A stretch of 9,404 nt of DNA, taken from Modestobacter sp. GTDB taxonomy: Bacteria > Actinomycetota > Actinomycetes > Mycobacteriales > Geodermatophilaceae. Positions 1-5,970 of the stretch are shown here, one piece after another. Under the pieces are notes generated by a model that saw only the letters and a program-made list of their open reading frames with translations, was not told the DNA's origin and ran no database searches. Position numbers and translations under genes: made by a program. Every line of letters starts with the position of its first letter. Positions within the stretch are counted from its first letter, which is position 1. The stretch lies in the NCBI GenBank assembly GCA_025965635.1, contig JAOPWO010000225.1, positions 1-9,404 on the forward strand. Direction: 5' to 3'.

Positions 1-677
1 GCCAATTCGCGCTCCACCTGGGCGAGGGGCAGGACGTCGGCGTCCGTGTGGTGCAGGTCGAACAGGCTGATCGTGTGGCTGAGCGGGCTCCGGTCGAACA
101 CCGCCTCCTCGACGACGACCACGTGGAACCCGTGGGAGTAGGCGTCGACGGCGGTGGCGCGGACGCAACCGCTCGTGGTCTCACCGCAGAGCACCAGGGT
201 GTCGACGCCGAGGCCGGTCAGCCGCTCGGCCAGGTCGGTCCCGAAGAAGACGCTCGCCCGGCGCTTCGGCACCACGGCTTCACCGGGACGGGGCCCGAAG
301 GCCGGGTCCAGGGCGAGGTCGAGCGCGTCCTGCGGCGAGGGGGGGCGGTGCGTGGCCCGGGAGATCTCGGGGTCCTGGCTGCTGAAGAGCACCGGGACAT
401 CGGATCTGCGGGCGAGGTCGAGCAGGCGGGCGATCGGTTCGCGGGCGGCCCACGCGTAGGGGCCGCAGCTGCGCGGGTTGAGCGCGACCGCCTCGGGCAG
501 GGACATCGGCCCGTCGGGGAAGACCCCGCTGAACAGGTCCACGGCCAGCACCGCCGGCCGGCCGACGATCCTCGTCGTCCGCCGGTAGGACCGGTAGACG
601 TCGAGCGTCTCCGGGGGGACGACGTCGCGCCAGCAGTGGTCCTCGAAGGGATCGACGTGCTCGTTCGGCGACGACAT
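1..677 (-). CDS. Isochorismatase-family cysteine amidohydrolase (N-carbamoylsarcosine amidase-like), C-terminus outside window
   Basis: A 225-residue leftward frame stays open to the window edge, so the C-terminal end is missing. The fold is the isochorismatase/cysteine hydrolase family, whose members use an Asp-Lys-Cys triad. Candidates are D47 (AVDLFSG), K138 (VPKRRASVFFGTDL) and C171 (CGETTSGCVRATAVDA). The spacing and the TTSGCVRATAVDA signature resemble N-carbamoylsarcosine amidohydrolase and maleamate amidohydrolase more than true isochorismatases. The roughly 40-residue N-terminal lead before the first strand also fits that subgroup. The ATG start has GGAGG at 687-691, nine bases upstream. 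It lies 109 bp downstream of tctC on the same strand, but a strong hairpin stands between them, so co-transcription is uncertain. Likely cytoplasmic and hydrolysing a C-N amide bond; the substrate is unknown. The family call is firm, the subgroup inferred. Confidence 0.88.
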   Translation of the reverse strand, partial: MSSPNEHVDPFEDHCWRDVVPPETLDVYRSYRRTTRIVGRPAVLAVDLFSGVFPDGPMSLPEAVALNPRSCGPYAWAAREPIARLLDLARRSDVPVLFSSQDPEISRATHRPPSPQDALDLALDPAFGPRPGEAVVPKRRASVFFGTDLAERLTGLGVDTLVLCGETTSGCVRATAVDAYSHGFHVVVVEEAVFDRSPLSHTISLFDLHHTDADVLPLAQVEREL

Positions 678-741
678 GGGCGGTGGCCTCCAGGGGCTGT
701 GGCTACGGGGGAGAACGCCCGGGGTTGCGGGCAGGTGGTGC

Positions 742-774
742 GCGGGCGCCCGGGCCGTCGGCCCAGGCGCCCGC
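742..774 (-). terminator. Strong hairpin downstream of tctC
   Basis: Two 15-base arms (742-756 and 760-774) close on a 3-base loop. On the + strand there is one C-A mismatch (751/765). In the leftward transcript that position becomes a G-U wobble, so all 15 pairs form only in the tct-sense RNA. It starts 12 bases past the tctC stop. No U-tract follows, which is usual for actinobacterial terminators. It may end or attenuate the tct transcript before the amidohydrolase gene. Confidence 0.7.
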
Positions 775-786
775 CTCACGGGTCGC

Positions 787-1827
787 TCAGAAGGAGTCCT
801 TCACGACCTCGGTGAACTCCGGGGAGGCGTCGAGGACCGAGGCGACGAGCGCCTCGTACTCCTCACCGCTGAGGACGTCGAGCGGCCGCTGCTGCCCGTC
901 CAACTGGGCGTTGAGCTCCTGGTTCCCGGTGGCGCACTCGAACGCCGTCCGCAGCTCGGTCAGCCGCTCCTCGGGGAGGCCGGGGGGCGCCACGATCCCG
1001 CGGCCCAGGGTCTCGAGGGCCACCAGGCTCTCCAGCAGCCCCTTCCCCTCCTCGGTGCCCGGCTCGAACTCGGTCACGAGCGGGGTGTCCGGGAGCAGTT
1101 CGACCGGCTCGTCGGTGGCCACCACGACCGCCCGGACCTCACCGTTGGTGACCGCGCCCAGGGTGCTGTCCCAGGTGCTGGCGTGCGCGTCCGCGCTGCC
1201 GCTGACGACGGCCAGCCGGGCCTCCCCGGAACCGCCGAAGCCGGTGATGACCTCGAGGGGGAAGCCGTAGATGGCCGACAGGACGCTGGCCGCGATGTAC
1301 TCGTTGCTGCCGGGCCCGGTGGCGGCGAAGCGGACAGGGCTCTCCGCGTCGATCACGTCCTGGAAGGACTGGAACCCGCCGTCGACGGCCACGGAGACCG
1401 TGTCGGCAGCCGTGGCCAGCCGGCCCACGACGGAGAACTCGGCCATGTCGAACTGGGCGCCCTGGGCGCTGGCCAGCTGGGCGCTGGTGGCCCCGACCGA
1501 GTTCAGGATCTGGATCCGGCGGTCGTCGGGACCGGCGGCCGCGGTGGCGTTGGTGGCCAGCAGGCTGCCGGCGCCGGGCTCGTTGCGGACGACGACCTCC
1601 GCGCCGAGGCACTCGCCGAGGTAGGGCGCCAGCGCGCGGGCGTAGACGTCGTACCCGCCGCCCGGGTCGTAGGGGACGACCAGGTCGACGTTCTCGCCCT
1701 CGTAGTACTTCGACGCCTGGTCGGCGGTACCGTCGCCGCCACCGTTCTGGCCGCAGGCGGCGAGAGCGGTGACGAGCAGGGCGGCCCCGCCGCTGCGCCG
1801 CAGGGAGGTCAACCTTCGGTGGCTCAT
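787..1827 (-). CDS. tctC: Tripartite tricarboxylate transporter substrate-binding lipoprotein, TctC/Bug family
   Basis: 346 residues. It binds the substrate outside the membrane and hands it to TctA/TctB. The N-terminus has basic residues, a hydrophobic stretch and a lipobox L22-A23-A24-C25, so the mature protein should be a lipid-anchored surface protein, as expected without an outer membrane. The mature start shows the Bug-family hallmark DLVVPYDPGGGYDVYARALA, followed by further family-like segments (ATGPGSNEY, GFGGSGEARLAVVSG). Only part of the usual length variation is taken up by the Gly/Asp-rich linker after the lipobox. The ATG at 1827 is chosen because GAGGAG lies at 1835-1840, seven bases upstream, and because it gives a proper signal peptide; the open frame continues upstream without coding character. 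It is third in a tctA-tctB-tctC order, 71 bp after tctB. Ligand unknown; Bug proteins bind varied carboxylates. Confidence 0.93.
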   Translation of the reverse strand: MSHRRLTSLRRSGGAALLVTALAACGQNGGGDGTADQASKYYEGENVDLVVPYDPGGGYDVYARALAPYLGECLGAEVVVRNEPGAGSLLATNATAAAGPDDRRIQILNSVGATSAQLASAQGAQFDMAEFSVVGRLATAADTVSVAVDGGFQSFQDVIDAESPVRFAATGPGSNEYIAASVLSAIYGFPLEVITGFGGSGEARLAVVSGSADAHASTWDSTLGAVTNGEVRAVVVATDEPVELLPDTPLVTEFEPGTEEGKGLLESLVALETLGRGIVAPPGLPEERLTELRTAFECATGNQELNAQLDGQQRPLDVLSGEEYEALVASVLDASPEFTEVVKDSF

Positions 1828-1869
1828 GGGCGTGCTCCTCGAACTCGGGATGGCGGCGGTGGGATGGTG

Positions 1870-1885
1870 CGGTCGGTCGGTCGGT
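1870..1885. repeat. Four tandem CGGT units in the tctB-tctC gap
   Basis: A 4-bp unit is repeated four times in the 71-bp gap between tctB and tctC. It is outside coding sequence, about 43 bases before the tctC start. It may simply be a slippage product of GC-rich DNA; no function is claimed. Confidence 0.6.
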
Positions 1886-1898
1886 GGGGCGGGAGGCC

Positions 1899-2423
1899 TC
1901 ACAGGAACAGGCCTGGAGGCACCTGCAACCGCAGGGCCACCTCGAAGGCCAGGTAGAGCACGGCACCGGTGACCACGGCGTAGATCACGCTGAACGTCCA
2001 GGACCGGTGGGCGGAGAACCGGAGATAGGTCAGGGCGAACAGGGGCGCGGTCACGAAGAGCCCCAGGACGTAGAGCCCCACGAAGAACGCCGCGATCCAG
2101 CCCAGCGCAGCGGCCCAGGCCCGTCCACCGGCGTGCGCGAAGATGTACTCGACGTCCAGGTCGGCCTCGTCGTCGGCCTCCACGGTCCCGGTCGGCTCGG
2201 CAGCCCCGTCCGCCCGCCACCGGACGAGCAGCAGGACGACGTGCAGGACGGCGAGCGCCAGCCCCAGGCCGGTGACCATGCGGGGGAACAGCCCCGCGCG
2301 GACCGACCACTCGTTCGCGGCCAGGAAGGCCGTGGCGAAGAGCGCGACCAGGCCCAGGCTCAGGACGAGGTCGACGGCGGGGGGGCGGGTGGCGGTGCCG
2401 GTGGGGGTGTCGGTCGTCTTCAC
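1899..2423 (-). CDS. tctB: Tripartite tricarboxylate transporter small membrane subunit TctB
   Basis: 174 residues, close to the usual TctB size. Hydrophobic segments at about 17-36, 45-67, 104-130 and 142-165 fit the four-helix plan of the small subunit. Between helices 2 and 3 is an acidic hydrophilic linker (about 68-98, with EADDEADLDVE). TctB pairs with TctA in the membrane to make the permease. The GTG start overlaps the tctA stop in a GTGA arrangement, and GAGGA at 2433-2437 lies inside the tctA end, so translation is probably coupled to tctA. Sequence identity within this family is low, so the call rests on size, helix pattern and position between TctA and TctC. Confidence 0.9.
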   Translation of the reverse strand: MKTTDTPTGTATRPPAVDLVLSLGLVALFATAFLAANEWSVRAGLFPRMVTGLGLALAVLHVVLLLVRWRADGAAEPTGTVEADDEADLDVEYIFAHAGGRAWAAALGWIAAFFVGLYVLGLFVTAPLFALTYLRFSAHRSWTFSVIYAVVTGAVLYLAFEVALRLQVPPGLFL

Positions 2424-3946
2424 GAGTGCACGTCCTCGTCCACGGTGGTGGTGGTGGTGGCGGTCGTGGCCCGGGTCTGGCGCCGCCGGCGGAGCGCCGG
2501 CACCACGAAGACCAGCAGGAGGAGGACGACCAGGCCGATCACCGTGGGTCGCAGGAGCCAGTCCCAGCCGAACAGCGAGTACGACAGGAACAGGTAGCGC
2601 TCGGCGATGGCACCGAGGACGACCGCGAGCAGGAACGGCACGCGGGGCCAGTCCCAGCGGATGCAGGCCACGCCGATGGCGGCGGCCGCCAGCATGACCA
2701 GCACGTCGGCGAAGGAGTTGCTGGAGCTGTAGGCGCCCAGGCCCAGCAGGAGGAGCAGGAAGGGCACCAGCAGCGGACCGGAGATGAAGGTCAGCCGGAT
2801 CAGGGGCCGCAGCAGCGCGAAGGCGGCTGCGACGGCGACGAAGTTCGCCAGGACGACGATCCAGACCATGGAGAAGGTGACGTCCAGCTCCGTGGTCAGC
2901 ATCTCCGGGCCCGGGTCCAGGCCGGCGATCAGGAAGGCGCTGAGGAGCACGGCCGTGGCGGCCCCGCCCGGGATGCCGAAGGCGACGGTCGGGACGAGCG
3001 ACCCGCCGTCCTTGGCGTTGTTCACCGCGCCGCTCGCGATCACCCCGTCGATCGCGCCCTTGCCGAACAGCTGGGGGTTCTTGGAGGCCTGGCGCGCCTG
3101 CCCGTAGGCGATGAACTGGGCGACCGAGCCACCCAGGCCGGGAACCATGCCGATCGTCGAGCCGATGGCACTGGACCGCAGCACGACCGGCCAGTGGCGC
3201 AGGGTGTCCCTGATGCCTTGGCCGACGCCGGTGATGCGCTTGGGCACATCGCCCGAGGTCCCGGCGATGCTGTTGCGGCTGAGCATCAGCTGGAGGACCT
3301 CCGCGCCGCCGAAGAGCCCGACGACCAGGGGGACCAGCGGGATGCCGTCCCAGAGGTACAGCTGGTCCATCGTGTAGCGCGGGATGCCCTCCTGGGAGTC
3401 GATGCCGATGAGCGCCACGAGAAGTCCGGCAGCCGCCATGAGCAGACCCTTGACCACGTTCTTGCCCGACAGCGCGACGACGAAGGTCAGCCCGACGACG
3501 GTGAGCATGAAGAACTCGGGCGGCCCGAGCGCCAGGACGACCGGGCGGATGATCGGCACCGAGGCCGCCAGGACGAGGGCGCCGAAGACCGAGCCGAGCG
3601 CGGAGCTGAACAGCACGGCGCCCAGGGCCCGGCCACCCTCCCCTCGCCGGGTCATCGGGTAGCCGTCCAGCGTGGCCGCCGCGGACGTGGCCTCGCCGGG
3701 GATGCCGAACAGGACCGAGGTGATGTCACCGGTCGTCGAGGTGACCACGAGCATGCCCAGCAGGAAGGCGAACACCTCGACCGGCTCCATGCTGAAGGTG
3801 AACGGCAGCATCAGCGCCAGCGTCACCGGGCCGCCGAGGCCGGGCAGGATGCCGACCACGAAGCCGATCGCGACGCCGATCAGCATGAGGCCCAGGGTTT
3901 GTAGCTGGAAAACCTGACTCAGGCTGTCGAGGAGTGCCTCGCCCAC
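2420..3946 (-). CDS. tctA: Tripartite tricarboxylate transporter large permease subunit TctA
   Basis: 508 residues, the typical TctA length, with about twelve hydrophobic segments. Family signatures are clear: GILPGLGG at 32-39, then GDITSVLFGIPG...TLDGYPM at 73-98 in the first half. The second half repeats the theme with GMVPGLGG near 266-272 and VNNAKDGGSLVPTVAFGIPG near 307-327. TctA forms the transport path for a carboxylate driven by an ion gradient. The first gene of the leftward operon, it overlaps tctB by four bases. The GTG at 3946 is chosen because the GGAGGGGAG stretch at 3952-3960 sits a few bases upstream. The C-terminus is a basic patch followed by a Thr-rich tail. The usual acidic residue just before the NNA motif of the second half seems replaced (ASGAVNNA), which may reflect subfamily. 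Confidence 0.96.
   Translation of the reverse strand: MGEALLDSLSQVFQLQTLGLMLIGVAIGFVVGILPGLGGPVTLALMLPFTFSMEPVEVFAFLLGMLVVTSTTGDITSVLFGIPGEATSAAATLDGYPMTRRGEGGRALGAVLFSSALGSVFGALVLAASVPIIRPVVLALGPPEFFMLTVVGLTFVVALSGKNVVKGLLMAAAGLLVALIGIDSQEGIPRYTMDQLYLWDGIPLVPLVVGLFGGAEVLQLMLSRNSIAGTSGDVPKRITGVGQGIRDTLRHWPVVLRSSAIGSTIGMVPGLGGSVAQFIAYGQARQASKNPQLFGKGAIDGVIASGAVNNAKDGGSLVPTVAFGIPGGAATAVLLSAFLIAGLDPGPEMLTTELDVTFSMVWIVVLANFVAVAAAFALLRPLIRLTFISGPLLVPFLLLLLGLGAYSSSNSFADVLVMLAAAAIGVACIRWDWPRVPFLLAVVLGAIAERYLFLSYSLFGWDWLLRPTVIGLVVLLLLVFVVPALRRRRQTRATTATTTTTVDEDVHS
2444..2458. repeat. GGT trinucleotide run encoding the Thr-rich tail of TctA
   Basis: Five GGT units in a row, read on the minus strand as ACC codons, give the Thr run close to the TctA C-terminus. 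In-frame length change here would only alter a hydrophilic tail. Confidence 0.6.
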
Positions 3947-4030
3947 GGGTGCTCCCCTCCAGGGAACGTAGGTGACCGCCCGGCCGCGGCGCGGCAGGCA
4001 GCTCGATCGGTCAGCGGTCCGGCATCGCGC

Positions 4031-4047
4031 GCCGGCGTCCTTCGCGG
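4031..4047. repeat. 17-bp repeat copy A (GCCGGCGTCCTTCGCGG)
   Basis: Identical on the same strand to 8021-8037. This copy lies in the tctA leader, 84 bp before the tctA start. Both copies sit in divergent intergenic regions, at similar distances (84 and 102 bp) from the leftward start codon. Confidence 0.7.
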
Positions 4048-4088
4048 AGAGCCTCCGTCGGGACGCGTGGTCCGCATCACGTCGCAGG

Positions 4089-4118
4089 ATGCTGCTGCAG
4101 AAAGTTCTTCTTTGTCAA
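4089..4118 (-). promoter_or_regulatory. Candidate tctA promoter
   Basis: On the minus strand, TTGACA (4113-4118) is followed by an 18-base spacer and CAGCAT (4089-4094). The -35 box is perfect and the -10 box weak. Predicted start is near 4082, giving a leader of about 135 nt for tctABC. Confidence 0.4.
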
Positions 4119-4179
4119 GAGGGCCACCCGAGCCGTGTCCAGCGACATTCTGACTCAAGCACTCTCGCGGTGATGGTCG

Positions 4180-4208
4180 TTGTGAGCATGCGCCGACCCG
4201 CGTAGTCT
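4180..4208 (+). promoter_or_regulatory. Candidate promoter of the dehydrogenase-aldolase operon
   Basis: TTGTGA (4180-4185), a 17-base spacer and TAGTCT (4203-4208) fit the actinobacterial TANNNT pattern. Predicted start is near 4215, about 44 bases before the ATG. Confidence 0.4.
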
Positions 4209-4212
4209 GCCG

Positions 4213-4225
4213 TTTGCAGAACAAA
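4213..4225. promoter_or_regulatory. Small palindrome at predicted start of the dehydrogenase operon
   Basis: TTTG-CAGAA-CAAA is an inverted repeat with perfect 4-bp arms. It lies directly on the predicted +1 position, a common repressor site. It shares CAGA(A/C)CA with the palindrome near 7990. Short arms make this tentative. Confidence 0.25.
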
Positions 4226-4258
4226 TTTCTGATCCAGCCCCATCCAGAGGAGGCACCC

Positions 4259-5146
4259 ATGTGGCAGGTCGGAGTCGTCGGACTCGGGGGCATGGGCATC
4301 GCGCTGACCGAGTCTCTCCTGGTCGCCGGCTGGTCCGTGCGGTGCTACGACATCCGTCCGGAGCCGGTCGCCGCGATGGTGGCGAAGGGTGCCGAGGCCG
4401 CGGACAGCGCCCGTGCGCTCGCCGCCGCGAGCGACGTCGTCCTCACGTTCCTGCCCGGGCCGGACGAGGTCCGCTCAGTCGCCCTCGACCCCGAGTCCGG
4501 GGTGCTGGCCGGCCTGCGCCCCGGCGCCTCGATGCTGGACATGTCCACCTGCGGGCCGGACCTGGCCGAGCAGTTGGGGGCGGCGTTCGACGCCTCGGGG
4601 CGCCGCTTCATCGACTGCCCGGTGAGCCGCAAGGCGCCGGACATGACGGTTCTGGTCGGCGGTGAGCCCGGTGTCCTCGGTCCGGACGAGGCCGTCGTCA
4701 AGGCCGTCTCCCGGGTCGTCCTGTACTGCGGCCGGCGGGGAGCGGGCTATGCGGTCAAGCTGCTCAACCAGCACGTGAAGTACAGCTGGTACCTCGCCTC
4801 GGCCGAGGCGCTGCTGGTCGGGGAGGCGTTGGGTCTGGACGCCGAGACGGTCGCGTCCGCCATCGAGCAGTCCAGCGGCGGGGACTCCGGCTTCTCCACG
4901 GCCGCCAAGTTCTTCCGGGGCGACGAGGACGGGGTCCGGACCCATGCCCCGGCCAGCACGATCGAGAAGGACCTGGCCCTGGCCGAATCGATGGCCGCGC
5001 TCGCCGGCGTCCGCAGCCGCGTGCTGAGCGAGGCCGTCGACTTCTTCGTCACCGTCGGCGCCAGTGGCTACCGCGGACGTCCCTACCCCGAGAGCTCGGA
5101 GTTGCTCCGGGTGCTGCGGGCAATGCCCCCACGAACAGGAGTGTGA
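4259..5146 (+). CDS. NAD(P)-dependent beta-hydroxyacid dehydrogenase family protein (3-hydroxyisobutyrate/tartronate semialdehyde reductase-like)
   Basis: 295 residues, the usual size. The Rossmann motif G8-L-G-G-M-G13 is followed by D31 at the end of the second strand, hinting at NAD over NADP. The catalytic Lys is K167, with N170, in GRRGAGYAVKLLNQH, and the C-terminal all-alpha domain carries the KDLALAE motif. Family members oxidise 3-hydroxyacids or reduce the semialdehydes. The substrate loop is unusual: the common PVSGG reads P121-V-S-R-K125, so Gly-Gly is replaced by Arg-Lys and the loop is shortened to PVSRKAPDMTVLVGG. That points to a different substrate. The ATG at 4259 is preferred over an in-frame TTG at 4214: AGAGGAGG at 4246-4253 precedes it, and the Rossmann strand starts at once. 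It overlaps or abuts the aldolase gene downstream. L-threonate dehydrogenase-like activity is one alternative. Confidence 0.9.
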   Translation: MWQVGVVGLGGMGIALTESLLVAGWSVRCYDIRPEPVAAMVAKGAEAADSARALAAASDVVLTFLPGPDEVRSVALDPESGVLAGLRPGASMLDMSTCGPDLAEQLGAAFDASGRRFIDCPVSRKAPDMTVLVGGEPGVLGPDEAVVKAVSRVVLYCGRRGAGYAVKLLNQHVKYSWYLASAEALLVGEALGLDAETVASAIEQSSGGDSGFSTAAKFFRGDEDGVRTHAPASTIEKDLALAESMAALAGVRSRVLSEAVDFFVTVGASGYRGRPYPESSELLRVLRAMPPRTGV

Positions 5147-5148
5147 CA

Positions 5149-5886
5149 GTGACCACCACCGAACGCCCGGCTGCCGCCTCCCCATCCAGGACCGAGCTCG
5201 AGGAGCTCGTGGCCCTCGGCTGCCGGGTCATGGCCCATCGCGGCCTGGCCGAGGACATCCTCGGGCACATCAGCGTCCGGACGGGGCCGGACACCCTCCT
5301 GGTCCGCTGCCGGGGTCCCCAGGAGCGCGGGCTGCTCTTCACTGATACCGCCGACGTCCACGAGGTGTCGCTGGAGGGCGAGGGCGACCTCCCCGACCGC
5401 GTCACCGTCCCCAACGAGCTGCCGATCCACGCCGAGGTGCTCCGAGCCCGCCCGGACGTCCAGGCGGTCGTGCACGTGCACCCGCCGGCGGTCGTCGCGG
5501 CCGACCTGGCCGGCTTGCCGCTGCGCCCGATCGTGGGGGCGTACAACATCCCGGCGATGCGGATGGCCCACGAGGGCATTCCGGTCTACCCGCGCGGCGT
5601 ACTGATCAACAGCCCGGAGCTGGGCCGCGATGTCGCCGCGGTGCTGGGGGACAAGTCGGCCTGCGTCCTGCGCGGGCACGGGATCGTCGCCACGGGCGAC
5701 TCGGTGCAGCAGGCGGTCGTCCGGGCGCTCAACCTGGACGCGCTCGCCCGGATGACGCTGAAGGCGTACAGCTTCGGCACCACTCCTCCTGAGCTGCCGG
5801 CCGAGGACATCGCCGCCCTGCCCGACCTGGGGTCGGCGTTCAACGACGCGCAGGTCTGGCTGAACAACGTGGCCCGTCTCGGCTAG
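5149..5886 (+). CDS. Class II aldolase/adducin-family metalloenzyme, probable aldolase or decarboxylase
   Basis: 245 residues. The family binds Zn or a similar divalent metal through three His and typically has a catalytic Glu. Visible candidates are E90 (PNELPIH), H109 and H111 (VVHVHPP) and H177 (LRGHGIVATG). Members include L-fuculose-phosphate aldolase, ribulose-phosphate 4-epimerase, 3-oxo-tetronate-phosphate decarboxylases and aromatic decarboxylases acting on dihydroxyphthalate or pyridine dicarboxylates. The pairing with a beta-hydroxyacid dehydrogenase recalls the tetronate pathways, but the sugar-acid kinase usual there is absent, so a decarboxylase on an unphosphorylated acid is equally possible. 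Start choice: GTG at 5149 has AGGAG at 5137-5141 with normal spacing. The GTG at 5143, overlapping the upstream stop, would leave almost no spacing and add only two residues. It is the last gene of the rightward pair; a hairpin follows. Confidence 0.88.
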   Translation: MTTTERPAAASPSRTELEELVALGCRVMAHRGLAEDILGHISVRTGPDTLLVRCRGPQERGLLFTDTADVHEVSLEGEGDLPDRVTVPNELPIHAEVLRARPDVQAVVHVHPPAVVAADLAGLPLRPIVGAYNIPAMRMAHEGIPVYPRGVLINSPELGRDVAAVLGDKSACVLRGHGIVATGDSVQQAVVRALNLDALARMTLKAYSFGTTPPELPAEDIAALPDLGSAFNDAQVWLNNVARLG

Positions 5887-5895
5887 GGGGTCTGC

Positions 5896-5916
5896 GCGCC
5901 GGTCCCTGACCGGTGC
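5896..5916 (+). terminator. Hairpin after the aldolase-family gene
   Basis: Nine-base arms 5896-5904 and 5908-5916 pair (one G-U) around a 3-base loop, 9 bases after the stop codon. There is no U-tract. Position and compactness suggest an actinobacterial-type terminator. Confidence 0.5.
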
Positions 5917-5931
5917 GGGCACCTCTGGTCG

Positions 5932-5968
5932 GTCCCGCGGTGGGGTGTGGGTGGGCCCGCCGCGGGAC
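5932..5968. terminator. Inverted repeat between convergent genes, possible two-way terminator
   Basis: Arms GTCCCGCGG (5932-5940) and CCGCGGGAC (5960-5968) are perfectly complementary around a 19-base G-rich loop. It ends two bases before the gntR stop codon at 5971. Its symmetry lets it fold in either transcript, fitting the convergent gene ends. Confidence 0.5.
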
Positions 5969-5970
5969 GG

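Larger units (their letters stand above)
3947..4258. promoter_or_regulatory. Divergent control region between tctA and the dehydrogenase operon
   Basis: This 312-bp gap holds no credible gene. It is noticeably more AT-rich from about 4089 to 4245 than its surroundings, as expected for promoters. It contains a candidate leftward promoter, a candidate rightward promoter, a small palindrome at the predicted rightward start, and one copy of a 17-bp repeat also found before the ferredoxin gene. Ribosome-binding sites lie at each end (3952-3960 leftward, 4246-4253 rightward). Confidence 0.75.

Noticed and set aside
676..1956. Long rightward open frame opposite tctC
   Set aside because: It is antisense to a clear TctC gene. 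Its product is Gly/Arg/Ala-rich low-complexity sequence without a domain, as expected from GC-rich shadow frames.
1828..2310. Upstream extension of the tctC frame
   Set aside because: It would overlap tctB and add low-complexity sequence before an obvious lipoprotein signal peptide at the chosen start.
2426..3904. Long rightward open frame opposite tctA
   Set aside because: It mirrors the tctA codons and gives an Asp/Glu/Gln/Arg-rich protein with no recognisable fold and no ribosome-binding site.
4100..4110. GAA-AGTTC-TTC inverted repeat inside the candidate tctA promoter spacer
   Set aside because: Arms of only three bases in an A/T-richer patch are too short to support an operator call.
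4214..4258. Alternative TTG start for the dehydrogenase
   Set aside because: It overlaps the predicted transcription start, lacks a ribosome-binding site, and would put an odd hydrophilic tail before the Rossmann strand.
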